From an uncultured Flavobacterium sp. (lineage in GTDB: Bacteria; Bacteroidota; Bacteroidia; Flavobacteriales; Flavobacteriaceae), in NCBI RefSeq assembly GCF_963422545.1, contig NZ_OY730246.1, positions 1-64,000 on the forward strand: DNA of 64,000 nucleotides. Reading direction: 5' to 3'. The notes beneath the pieces are model-generated. The model was not told where the DNA came from and searched no databases. It saw only the letters and a list, made by a program, of their open reading frames with translations. Below are positions 15,786-23,516 of this stretch, in pieces; positions within the stretch are counted from its first letter, which is position 1; each line of letters opens with the position of its first letter. A program made the translations under genes and the position numbers.

Positions 15786-17204
15786 TTATTTACCCGCCAA
15801 TCTTCCCAGAGTTTGTATTGATTGACGTAGTTCATTTGTCCATGGCAAACCAAAACTCAATCGCATACAATTAGAAAATTGATCCTGCAAAGAGAAAATC
15901 CTGCCGGGCGCAATACTAATATTGTGTTTCATTGCCAAATGATAAAACGCTGCCGTATCAAAGCTCTTATCAAGTTCAAGCCAAAGGAAAAATCCGCCTT
16001 GAGGCTGACTCACTTTAGTACCTGTCGGGAAAGATTCTAAAACTGTATTGATATAATTATTACAATTCTGATTCAGGATTTGGCGTATTTTTCTAAGATG
16101 ATTTTCATAACGGCCATTTTTCAAAAAATCCCCAACAACCTGATGTGTAATAGTAGGAGAGGAGAGCGTGTGATAAATTTTGTTCCTTAAAATTTCCTTT
16201 TTAAACTTCCCCGGCGAAACCCAGCCCACGCGATATCCCGGAGCCAGAGTTTTAGAAACTGAACTGCAGCAAAGCACAATTCCGCTTTCGTCATAAGTTT
16301 TGCAATTCGTTGGTCGGCCGGAGCCAAAATACAAATCACCATGAATATCATCTTCAATTAACGGAATATTGTAAAATTCCATTAATCTCACCACTTCCTG
16401 TTTATGTTCATTTGGCATCATACTTCCGGACGGATTGCTAAAATTACTCATCAGCAAACAAAGTTTTACTTTCTTAGACGAAAGCGCTTTTTTCAAAGCT
16501 TCCAATTCTATTCCAGTTGTCATATTTGTGGGTAATTCCATGATATACAAACCAAGAGATTTAGCCAATTGTAAAATCCCAAAATACGCAGGACTTTCAG
16601 TAATAATAGTATCTCCCGGTTTGGTCAGCGTCATCAAACAATGCGATATGGCGCTGGTGCAGCCCGGCATTGTAATAATATCTTCCTCCGTTAACGATCC
16701 GCCCCAGGTAAAAGACCATCGTGCAATTTCTCGTCTTAAATTAGGATTCCCTTTTACCTGCTCATAACTCGTTCCGCTATTGGGCAATTGTCGCATTGCC
16801 TGAATCATTCCTTTATTTAATTTGGCAATAGGCAGCAATTCATTAGACGGAAAACCCAGCGAAAGCATCGTAATACTCTGATCCGTCATATTGCCATAAA
16901 CCTGATCGATTAAATCTTGTCGGTCAACGTTTTGACATCTCAAAATAGGACTGCTTGGCGAAGGTTCAGTAATTATTCTGGCCGAAGTATTACTTACATA
17001 ATAACCGGATTGTGGTCTTGATTCGATCAAAGAACGGCTTTCGACTTCATAATAAGCTTTGCTAACCGTACTCATGCTGTAACCCGTTTCGGCGCAGACT
17101 TCACGGATTGACGGGAGTTTGTCTCCAACATTCAAAACGCCTGATTTTATCTGTTTTTCGATTCTGTCAGCAAACTGAAGATATAAGTAATTAGAATTTT
17201 TCAT
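15786..17204 (-). CDS. MocR-type transcriptional regulator (GntR HTH fused to PLP aminotransferase fold)
   Basis: 472 residues. N-terminal winged helix of the GntR family (about 1-75: QIKSGVLNVGDKLPSIREVCAETGYSMSTVSKAYYEVESR), a linker, then a fold-type I aminotransferase domain with NPSG, IEDDIHGDLYF and CCSSVSKTLAPGYRVGW, where the lysine should bind PLP. Such proteins sense a PLP adduct and activate a neighbouring gene. Here the divergent neighbour is an EamA exporter, a common MocR partner. The shared 205-bp region holds an AAAAACTGT direct repeat that could be the operator. Effector unknown. Confidence 0.92.
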   Translation of the reverse strand: MKNSNYLYLQFADRIEKQIKSGVLNVGDKLPSIREVCAETGYSMSTVSKAYYEVESRSLIESRPQSGYYVSNTSARIITEPSPSSPILRCQNVDRQDLIDQVYGNMTDQSITMLSLGFPSNELLPIAKLNKGMIQAMRQLPNSGTSYEQVKGNPNLRREIARWSFTWGGSLTEEDIITMPGCTSAISHCLMTLTKPGDTIITESPAYFGILQLAKSLGLYIMELPTNMTTGIELEALKKALSSKKVKLCLLMSNFSNPSGSMMPNEHKQEVVRLMEFYNIPLIEDDIHGDLYFGSGRPTNCKTYDESGIVLCCSSVSKTLAPGYRVGWVSPGKFKKEILRNKIYHTLSSPTITHQVVGDFLKNGRYENHLRKIRQILNQNCNNYINTVLESFPTGTKVSQPQGGFFLWLELDKSFDTAAFYHLAMKHNISIAPGRIFSLQDQFSNCMRLSFGLPWTNELRQSIQTLGRLAGK

Positions 17205-17233
17205 ACGAAGCTAATATTTGTTTTTTAACGGAT

Positions 17234-17249
17234 CCCGATAGCTATCGGG
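17234..17249. repeat. CCCGATAGCTATCGGG palindrome
   Basis: A perfect 16-bp palindrome 30 bp upstream of the MocR gene. A two-base variant, CCCGATGGCTGTCGGG, occurs inside czcB at 51679-51694, so this is probably a dispersed element and not a specific operator. Confidence 0.7.
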
Positions 17250-17310
17250 AGGTATCGCCATTCTTTATTTTATTCTGTTATTTGGAATCATGGCGATTTC
17301 ATACCAAAAT

Positions 17311-17343
17311 AAAAACTGTTATGGTGCAATTTACAAAAACTGT
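17311..17343 (+). promoter_or_regulatory. Candidate MocR operator upstream of the EamA gene
   Basis: AAAAACTGT occurs at 17311-17319 and again at 17335-17343, a 24-bp direct repeat, with ATGGTGCAATT between. An inverted ATCGCCAT (17254-17261) / ATGGCGAT (17290-17297) pair lies just upstream. MocR dimers generally bind spaced direct repeats. Inference from pattern and position only. Confidence 0.4.
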
Positions 17344-17409
17344 ATCTGTATTGCTGTTTTATTTTTTAGAAATTTGTTACATCAGAAAATTATTTAAAAA
17401 AAACACTCC

Positions 17410-18327
17410 GTGAAAACAACAAAATACTACATAGCTGCGATTACATGTTTTGTAATCTGGGGATTTTTTAGTTTGGCTTTAAAACCAATACACGATTATG
17501 CCTCATTAGATATTCTATTCTATCGTGTTTTTAGTTGTAGCATTCTAATGTTATTGATTTCTGTTACATTTAGACGAAAAAAAGTCAAAGAAGCTATCGA
17601 AGTCTTTAAGGGATTTTCGAAAGCAGAGAAAAAAAAGACCGTTTTGCTTAATATTGGCGGAAGCGTTTTTTTAATGGCAAATTGGTTCACATTTATTTAT
17701 GTAATGAATCATGTTAGCGTAAAAGCAACTTCTTTGGCCTATTTAGTTTGTCCAATTTTAACCACATTATTGGCTTATTTTATTTTGCATGAAAAACTAA
17801 GTAAAACGCAATGGATGGCGGTTGGATTAAGCATTTCAGGTTGTTTACTTTTATCGTATGCCAATATTATGGATATGTTTTTTAGTATTATTATTGGGTT
17901 TACTTATGCGTCTTATTTAGTAAGTCAGCGTATAAACAAAGGCTTTGATAAATTTATAGTGCTAACGTTTCATATTACAATGGCAGCTTTATTTCTATTG
18001 CCATTTTATCCGGCTTATAGTGGTCCCGTTCCAACAGAATTTAGGTTTTATTTCTGTATTGAGACCATTGCAATTTTGTTTACAATCTTTCCGTTGTTCC
18101 TTAATTTATATGCCCTTTCGGGAATTAATTCATCAACAGTAGGAATGCTTTTAAATATTAATCCAATGATTGCTTTTCTATTGGCGATGTTTTTTTACAA
18201 AGAGCAATTTGGACCAATACAGATTCTGGCATACGGAATCGTTTTTCTTGCAGTATTAGTTTTTAATTCACATCATCTTTTTGCTATTAAGCAAAGATTA
18301 TTACAATATCCAAAGGCTCTGAAATAG
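17410..18327 (+). CDS. EamA-family (RarD-like) transporter
   Basis: 305 residues with about ten hydrophobic helices in two EamA repeats, the drug/metabolite-transporter fold of the inner membrane. The N-terminal FVIWGFFSLALKPIHDYASLDILFYRVFSC and the paired HVSVKATSLAYLVCPILTTLLAY are typical of the RarD subgroup. The frame opens with GTG at 17410 followed by KTTKYY; no better in-frame ATG is nearby. The divergent MocR regulator suggests control by a PLP-linked amine or amino-acid signal, so export of such a compound is a reasonable guess. A strong terminator follows. Confidence 0.87.
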   Translation: MKTTKYYIAAITCFVIWGFFSLALKPIHDYASLDILFYRVFSCSILMLLISVTFRRKKVKEAIEVFKGFSKAEKKKTVLLNIGGSVFLMANWFTFIYVMNHVSVKATSLAYLVCPILTTLLAYFILHEKLSKTQWMAVGLSISGCLLLSYANIMDMFFSIIIGFTYASYLVSQRINKGFDKFIVLTFHITMAALFLLPFYPAYSGPVPTEFRFYFCIETIAILFTIFPLFLNLYALSGINSSTVGMLLNINPMIAFLLAMFFYKEQFGPIQILAYGIVFLAVLVFNSHHLFAIKQRLLQYPKALK

Positions 18328-18392
18328 CTAAATGTATTTTATATTTTTTATTGGTTTAAAAGATAAAATACCAGAACCTTAGCAGGATATTC

Positions 18393-18430
18393 AAAACAGG
18401 AATGAAAATAACTCATTCCTGTTTTTTTTT
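18393..18430 (+). terminator. Terminator after the EamA gene
   Basis: A perfect 13-bp stem (AAAACAGGAATGA, 18393-18405; TCATTCCTGTTTT, 18413-18425) with a 7-nt loop, continuing into a T-run. Confidence 0.88.
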
Positions 18431-18438
18431 ATGATTTT

Positions 18439-18549
18439 TTTGCCACGAATTGCACTAATTTTCACGAATTGTAATTGTTTTTGTTAATGGGTTTTAATCG
18501 CCAGATTTAAGAAAAAAAATTAGTAAAAATTAGTGCAATTCGTGGCAAA
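18439..18549. repeat. Long inverted repeat, TTTGCCACGAATT family
   Basis: Perfect 24-bp arms at 18439-18462 and 18526-18549 enclose 63 bp. A degenerate relative with 23-bp arms lies at 22749-22806. The right arm covers the first codons of the longest frame for the Crp/Fnr gene, which supports a later start for that gene. Confidence 0.85.
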
Positions 18550-18634
18550 CTTTTTTATTTTCCAACTTAAATTAAAATTATTTCAAGTACTTTTATTTAG
18601 TGTAACACAAAAAAATGAACCAGATAAAATTATA

Positions 18635-19207
18635 ATGTATAATAAACTGCTTAAACTTGTAACAGAGATTATAGAGATTGATAAATCAGATACAATATTG
18701 GTCGAAAGTCTTTTTGAACCAATTGATTACAACAAAGGAGAAATTCTGGAAGTTGAAAACAAAATTGCGAAGTATTTGTATTTCATTAACTCTGGTTTTA
18801 TAAGAGTTTATTACAATCAGAATGGCGATCAGATTACAACACATATCAATTGTCCTTCTGGTTTTATTACTTCTTTTAGTAGTTTTATAAACGGAACTCC
18901 TGCATTAGATAATGTTGAGTGTGTTACCGCTTGTGAAGTCCTGCGTATTACAAAGGATAATTTTGATATTTTATGTAAGACGAATCAAAAATGGGCTGAT
19001 TTCGCAAGAATTATTTATGAAAAATCGATAATCTATAATGAGCAGCGAACAAAAGATATTATCGATTTGTCGGCCGAAAAAAGGTATTTGAAAATACTAA
19101 AAGATACTCCTTCGATGATACAAAATGTTCCTCTTCAGTATATTGCTTCATTTATTGGAATTAAACCTGAAAGCCTAAGCAGAATTAGAAGGCAGTTAAT
19201 TACCTAA
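18635..19207 (+). CDS. Crp/Fnr-family transcriptional regulator
   Basis: 190 residues from the ATG at 18635 (MYNKLLKLVTEI). Cyclic-nucleotide-binding-like beta-roll about 20-115 (NKGEILEVENKIAKYLYFINSGFIRVYY) and a C-terminal helix-turn-helix (PLQYIASFIGIKPESLSRIRRQL). The ligand-contact residues of true CRP are not evident, as is usual for the many Bacteroidota members whose effector is unknown. The frame extends up to 18533 but that part is inverted-repeat sequence. The next gene, an SDR enzyme, starts 61 bp later and may be a target. Confidence 0.85.
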   Translation: MYNKLLKLVTEIIEIDKSDTILVESLFEPIDYNKGEILEVENKIAKYLYFINSGFIRVYYNQNGDQITTHINCPSGFITSFSSFINGTPALDNVECVTACEVLRITKDNFDILCKTNQKWADFARIIYEKSIIYNEQRTKDIIDLSAEKRYLKILKDTPSMIQNVPLQYIASFIGIKPESLSRIRRQLIT

Positions 19208-19268
19208 CATACATCAAGTGGATTCATTTAGTTATTGATGATTTTTGCATCAGAAAATAACATAAAAA

Positions 19269-20057
19269 ATGAAAACAGTAAAAAACAAAACGGTACTTAT
19301 TACCGGTGCATCATCTGGAATTGGTGAAGCATTTGCTTACGAATTAGCAAAACAAGGCGCAAACCTTATTATAACAGCCCGATCTGAAGACAAGTTAAAA
19401 GATCTGACAAATAAAATTTCAAAACAATATAAGGTTAAGGTGAATGTTTTTACGGGTGATCTTTCTAAAAAAGATACTCCTGAAAAATTATACAGCCAAA
19501 TAAAACAAGCCGGACTTTCGGTTGATTTATTGATAAACAACGCAGGATTTGGTAAATGGACCAACTTTCTGGACGAAAGTATTGATGGATACGAAGAAAT
19601 GATTGAGGTAAATATTAATGCACTTGTAAAATTGTGTTATCTCGTACTGCCTGAAATGCTGCAAAAAAGAGATTGCGGAATCATCAACGTTGCTTCTACA
19701 GGAGCGCTACAGCCGTGCTCGTATGTTGCAACATATTGTGCAAGTAAATCATTTGTTTTGAACTTTTCAGAAGCATTATACGGTGAATATTATAAGAAAG
19801 GTGTAACCATTACTGCGCTTTGTCCCGGTAATACAACAACAGGTTTTCAGGCTATAGCCAAGGCAAACACAAATGGTATGACTGCCGATACTCCGGAAAC
19901 AGTTGCGAAGCTGGCAATTTCGGCATTATTAAAAAAGAAAAGCTTCAAAATAGTTGGGACAGTAAATTATCTGCAATCTTTTTTGCCACGATTACTGCCT
20001 AGAGAATCAGTTATTAAGATTGTTCGAAAAATGATGAATGATAAAGTAAACGGTTAA
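19269..20057 (+). CDS. Short-chain dehydrogenase/reductase (SDR)
   Basis: 262 residues, classical SDR. The nucleotide loop is TGASSGIGEA near residue 11, then NNAG at about 90, the catalytic serine in NVASTGA, and YCASKSF with the Y-x3-K pair. Basic residues after strand 2 (ITARSEDKL) favour NADPH. The closest general type is the DltE/YqjQ-like group of uncharacterised SDRs with a C-terminal hydrophobic tail (YLQSFLPRLLPRESVIKIVRKMM). The substrate cannot be inferred. It follows the Crp/Fnr gene on the same strand. Confidence 0.88.
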   Translation: MKTVKNKTVLITGASSGIGEAFAYELAKQGANLIITARSEDKLKDLTNKISKQYKVKVNVFTGDLSKKDTPEKLYSQIKQAGLSVDLLINNAGFGKWTNFLDESIDGYEEMIEVNINALVKLCYLVLPEMLQKRDCGIINVASTGALQPCSYVATYCASKSFVLNFSEALYGEYYKKGVTITALCPGNTTTGFQAIAKANTNGMTADTPETVAKLAISALLKKKSFKIVGTVNYLQSFLPRLLPRESVIKIVRKMMNDKVNG

Positions 20058-20387
20058 ATTAACACGTTGACTGTAATTGTTTTTAACACATAGAAACATA
20101 GATTTTTTAGTTTAAAAAAAGGCGTTTCACTTATTTAAAATACACAAAGCGAACTATGTGTTAGAAACGGGTTTCTTTAAAATTCTCTCTTCTTTATGTT
20201 TAAAAACTATGTTTCTATGTGTTTAATTGAATTTTTATTAATTACACCCAACGAATTAAATTAAAAAGAATGCAATGTCAAGTTCTTGCATTATAACTAT
20301 AATATTGACGAATTAATTGTGAGATTCTTAACGTACTTTAATCAGTAATTTTCTTTAATTTAACCAAAGTTAAAACTTAGATTCTTT
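20058..20387. repeat. Intergenic region with the 66-bp repeat (copy B) and an inverted repeat
   Basis: 330 bp without a gene. Positions 20081-20146 are the reverse complement of the repeat at 9431-9496 (57/66). The word ACACATAGAAACATAG at 20086-20101 is mirrored by CTATGTTTCTATGTGT near 20207-20222, giving an inverted pair about 105 bp apart, so the element ends recur three times in the window. No ORF or RNA gene is seen. The remaining 165 bp are AT-rich upstream sequence of the acyl-CoA dehydrogenase. Confidence 0.7.
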
Positions 20388-22646
20388 ATGAAAAGTACCA
20401 AACTCCAAGCTTTTATTCCGTTATTTTATTTAGTATGGTCTGATGATTTGCTGACTCAAAAAGAGTTTACAACTATTCAGAAATTTATAAATGATTTGGC
20501 TTGGCTTTCGCCCGAAGAAAAACAGCAACTTCTTTCTAAAGTAGATGTTTTAAATCCGCCTTCGCGAAATGAACTTGCAGAATGGAAATTAGAAATTGAA
20601 ACTAATATAAAAGATAAAACGTCTATAAAATCTGTTTTTGATATCGCCGTGGCGCTTTCAGAAAAAGATGTAGACATTTCAGCCTTAAAATCTGATTTTA
20701 TAAAACTCGAAAATGATTTGGGAATTTTGGGAGAAGAAGCAATTCAGAATTTCAAAACAGAAGCAGAATCACTTACCACCAATTTTCAAACCATCAGTAA
20801 TTTTGATATTCATAAAGTAACAGAACTTCTGGATGGGAAAGAAGCTGCGATTATCAAAAAAGCCAAATCGATTATTTCAAAACCTGAATTTGCTTACGAA
20901 ACTTCGACAGATATAAATGTTTATCGCCAAACGGTATTTAATTGGTGTAAAATTTTAGCCGCTGAAAGTCTTGGAAATATGGCTTATCCAAAGGAATACG
21001 GCGGAGGAGAAAACATAGCCGATTATTTTGCGATTATGGAAACCCTGAGTTATCACGATTTAAGTTTAGTGATAAAATTTGGTGTTCAGTTTGGACTTTG
21101 GGGAATGAGTGTTCAATCGTTAGGAACGGAGAAACATTATGCTAAATACTTAAAAGATATTGGAACCTTAAAAATTCCGGGCTGTTTTGCGATGACTGAA
21201 ACACATCACGGTTCAAACGTAAAAGGATTGGAAACGACAGCAACTTATAATCATAACGATCAAACGTTTGTAATTCATACACCAAACAAAAATGCCCAAA
21301 AAGAGTTTATTGGCAACGCCGCGGTTCACGGACAAATGGCAACCGTTTTTGCCAAACTAATAATTGATGATCATGATTATGGTGTAAATGCTTTCGTGGT
21401 TCCGCTTCGGGATACGTACGGAAATATTTTAAAAGGAGTTATAATTGGCGATTGTGGACATAAAATGGGGTTAAACGGTGTAGACAACGGAACTATAAGC
21501 TTTGATAAAGTTGTGATTCCGAAAGAAAATATGCTCGATCGTTTTGCTTCTGTAAATGAAAAAGGCGAATTTGAAAGCCCGATTCCGAGTGATAATCGCC
21601 GTTTTTTCACGATGTTAGGTACTTTGGTTGGCGGTCGAATCGGAATTCCGCGTTCGGCTTTGGCTGCAGCCAAATCAGGATTAACAATTGCCATTCGGTA
21701 TAGCGATCAACGCAGACAATTTGGCCCTGAAGGCGGTTCAGAAGTTCCGATTTTAAATTACAGAATGCACCAGCGAAGATTGATTCCGCTATTGGCAAAA
21801 ACTTACGCCGTACATTTTGCCTTGCAATACTTAACGAATCGTTTTCTAAACAGAACCGAAGCAGAAATGCAGGAAATTGAAGCTTTGGCGGCCGGAATGA
21901 AATCGTATTCTACCTGGAGTACAAGAGATATTCTGCAAGAATGCCGTGAAGCTTGCGGTGGAAAAGGTTATTTATCTGAAAACCGAATCAATGCTTTAAA
22001 AAACGATACCGAAATTTACACCACTTTTGAAGGTGATAATACTGTTTTGATGCAATTGGTAGCCAAAAATCGTTTGTCTGAATTCAGAAAATCATTTGGC
22101 GAAATGGGTGCTGCAGGAATCATTAATTATGTATACGAAAATGCAAAAACGGCAATTACGGAGAAGAATCCAATTGCAACCCGTAGAACAGATGATGAAC
22201 ATTTGTTAGACGAAGAATTTCATTTACAAGCTTTTATTCATAGAGAAAAAACAATTCTGGCTTCTGCTGCAAGACGTATCAAAAAACTGGTTGATGGCGG
22301 TTTAGAACCTTATGATGCTTTCAATGTCGTTCAGCATCAAATGATTGATGTAGCTCAGGCTTATTTGGAGCGAGTAGTTTTGGAACAATTTCAATTAGCA
22401 ATAAAAGCAGTAGAAGACCAAAAGACAAAAGCTGTATTGACAAAACTGAATCATTTATATGCGCTTTCGCAAATAGAGAAAAACAGAGCCTGGTATTTGG
22501 AAGACGGTTATATGGAAGCAGCAAAAACCAAAGCAATTCGTAAAATGGTCAATCAGCTTTGTTGGGATATTCGACCAGATGCAGTTTCGTTAGTAAATGC
22601 ATTTGATATTCCTGAGAGTTGTCTGGCAGCGCCAATTGTGGTGTAG
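20388..22646 (+). CDS. Acyl-CoA dehydrogenase, long ACOX-like form
   Basis: 752 residues, much longer than a canonical 380-residue enzyme. A helical N-terminal extension (about 1-150, beginning FYLVWSDDLLTQKEF) precedes the dehydrogenase core: the flavin-contact strand CFAMTETHHGSNVKG, a middle beta domain with GVIIGDCGHKMGLNGVDNGTI, the helical domain with RYSDQRRQFGP, and EACGGKGYLSENR followed by TTFEGDNTVLMQL. The T-F-E-G-D-N-T segment is the pattern of acyl-CoA oxidases, and a C-terminal ACOX-like helical domain follows (about 560-752). It uses FAD to desaturate acyl-CoA in beta-oxidation. Whether O2 or ETF is the acceptor is not clear from sequence. Confidence 0.88.
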   Translation: MKSTKLQAFIPLFYLVWSDDLLTQKEFTTIQKFINDLAWLSPEEKQQLLSKVDVLNPPSRNELAEWKLEIETNIKDKTSIKSVFDIAVALSEKDVDISALKSDFIKLENDLGILGEEAIQNFKTEAESLTTNFQTISNFDIHKVTELLDGKEAAIIKKAKSIISKPEFAYETSTDINVYRQTVFNWCKILAAESLGNMAYPKEYGGGENIADYFAIMETLSYHDLSLVIKFGVQFGLWGMSVQSLGTEKHYAKYLKDIGTLKIPGCFAMTETHHGSNVKGLETTATYNHNDQTFVIHTPNKNAQKEFIGNAAVHGQMATVFAKLIIDDHDYGVNAFVVPLRDTYGNILKGVIIGDCGHKMGLNGVDNGTISFDKVVIPKENMLDRFASVNEKGEFESPIPSDNRRFFTMLGTLVGGRIGIPRSALAAAKSGLTIAIRYSDQRRQFGPEGGSEVPILNYRMHQRRLIPLLAKTYAVHFALQYLTNRFLNRTEAEMQEIEALAAGMKSYSTWSTRDILQECREACGGKGYLSENRINALKNDTEIYTTFEGDNTVLMQLVAKNRLSEFRKSFGEMGAAGIINYVYENAKTAITEKNPIATRRTDDEHLLDEEFHLQAFIHREKTILASAARRIKKLVDGGLEPYDAFNVVQHQMIDVAQAYLERVVLEQFQLAIKAVEDQKTKAVLTKLNHLYALSQIEKNRAWYLEDGYMEAAKTKAIRKMVNQLCWDIRPDAVSLVNAFDIPESCLAAPIVV

Positions 22647-22984
22647 TTTTTTTGCCATATTTTTTTACCATATAAGTTATATAAGTTCATTTTAATTTTG
22701 CGTTGTTTAATGTTGGAATTAGGAAGTTCAAGCTTAAGTGATTTTTTTGCCACGAATTCACGAATTATTCTAAAAGATTTTCCAGAATCATTCGTGAATT
22801 CGCGGCTATTTTTTTTGCGACAAAACCTTTGTCAAAGTTTTAAACTTCAACAAAGGTTCACGCTATTTACACAAAGAAAAAATCCTTTTCAATCCTCTAA
22901 TCTGTGGCAAAAAAGCATTTTTTCTTATATCAAAAACGCAATTGATATAATTATTTTTATATCATTGATAAGATAAAATTATAT
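22647..22984. repeat. Intergenic hairpin region
   Basis: 338 bp between convergent genes. Two inverted repeats are visible: arms 22749-22771 and 22784-22806 (21 of 23 paired, GCCACGAATTCACGAAT type, related to 18439-18549), and AACCTTTGT (22824-22832) / ACAAAGGTT (22850-22858) with extra pairs inside. The short frames crossing it on both strands are by-products of these repeats. The hairpins may end transcription of the acyl-CoA dehydrogenase. Confidence 0.65.
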
Positions 22985-23329
22985 CTATACCATTGTTTTA
23001 TTGCAATAACTCGCTTTTTCAAAATCACTAATGTTAATTGAAATAACCGGAACTTCAGGAAGTATAGAATTCAGTTTAGATACAATACCTTTTGATAAAT
23101 TGGCTTTTTGATCCGTGTTTCGACCTTCCATAATATATCCGAAAACGTGAATAAAATCCTCCAAAGAATTACCGTTGTTATAATAAACAAAAGGATTAAT
23201 GCGGACCTTAATTTCAGAAGCAGGAAAAAGACCAGTTGATAAAGCCGAATTATAAACTTCCTGCATTATTTCGTCAGCAGATTTTAATCGGATTACGTTT
23301 TCAGAGCAGTCAATAACAAAGTGTGGCAT
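22985..23329 (-). CDS. 5-carboxymethyl-2-hydroxymuconate delta-isomerase family protein
   Basis: 114 residues of the tautomerase superfamily, CHMI type. The first residue after Met is a proline (PHFVIDCSENV), the catalytic base of the family. The rest matches the small CHMI fold: ADEIMQEVYNSALSTGLFPASEIKVRI and the FIHVFGYIMEGR segment. In other bacteria CHMI acts in homoprotocatechuate breakdown, but none of the partner genes is near, so the true substrate may differ. Monocistronic and convergent with the acyl-CoA dehydrogenase. Confidence 0.8.
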   Translation of the reverse strand: MPHFVIDCSENVIRLKSADEIMQEVYNSALSTGLFPASEIKVRINPFVYYNNGNSLEDFIHVFGYIMEGRNTDQKANLSKGIVSKLNSILPEVPVISINISDFEKASYCNKTMV

Positions 23330-23483
23330 GAGTATGTATGTTTTAGATTACCATCAAATTTACAAAAGTATTATCTTGATTAGCATAAAATCATTTTTAT
23401 AAAATGTTTTTTATTGATTTTCTTGTTACGAAATTCAAAACTCGCGACTTACTAAATAATTCATTTTTGTATTTACACTTTCT

Positions 23484-23491
23484 TATATTTG
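23484..23491 (+). promoter_or_regulatory. -7 box of the DUF6377 gene
   Basis: TATATTTG, exact match. It ends 25 bp before the TTG start codon and supports that start. A TTG at 23467-23469 is 14 bp upstream, short for a -33 box. Confidence 0.55.
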
Positions 23492-23516
23492 TAAGTCTCA
23501 TTATATTTTTATTGGT

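Noticed and set aside
20388..22646. Fusion of two genes because of the 752-residue length
   Set aside because: The reading frame is continuous and the long form with helical N- and C-terminal extensions matches the acyl-CoA oxidase-like architecture.
22698..22976. 92-codon frame between the acyl-CoA dehydrogenase and the CHMI gene
   Set aside because: It runs through two inverted repeats and has no start context or family likeness.
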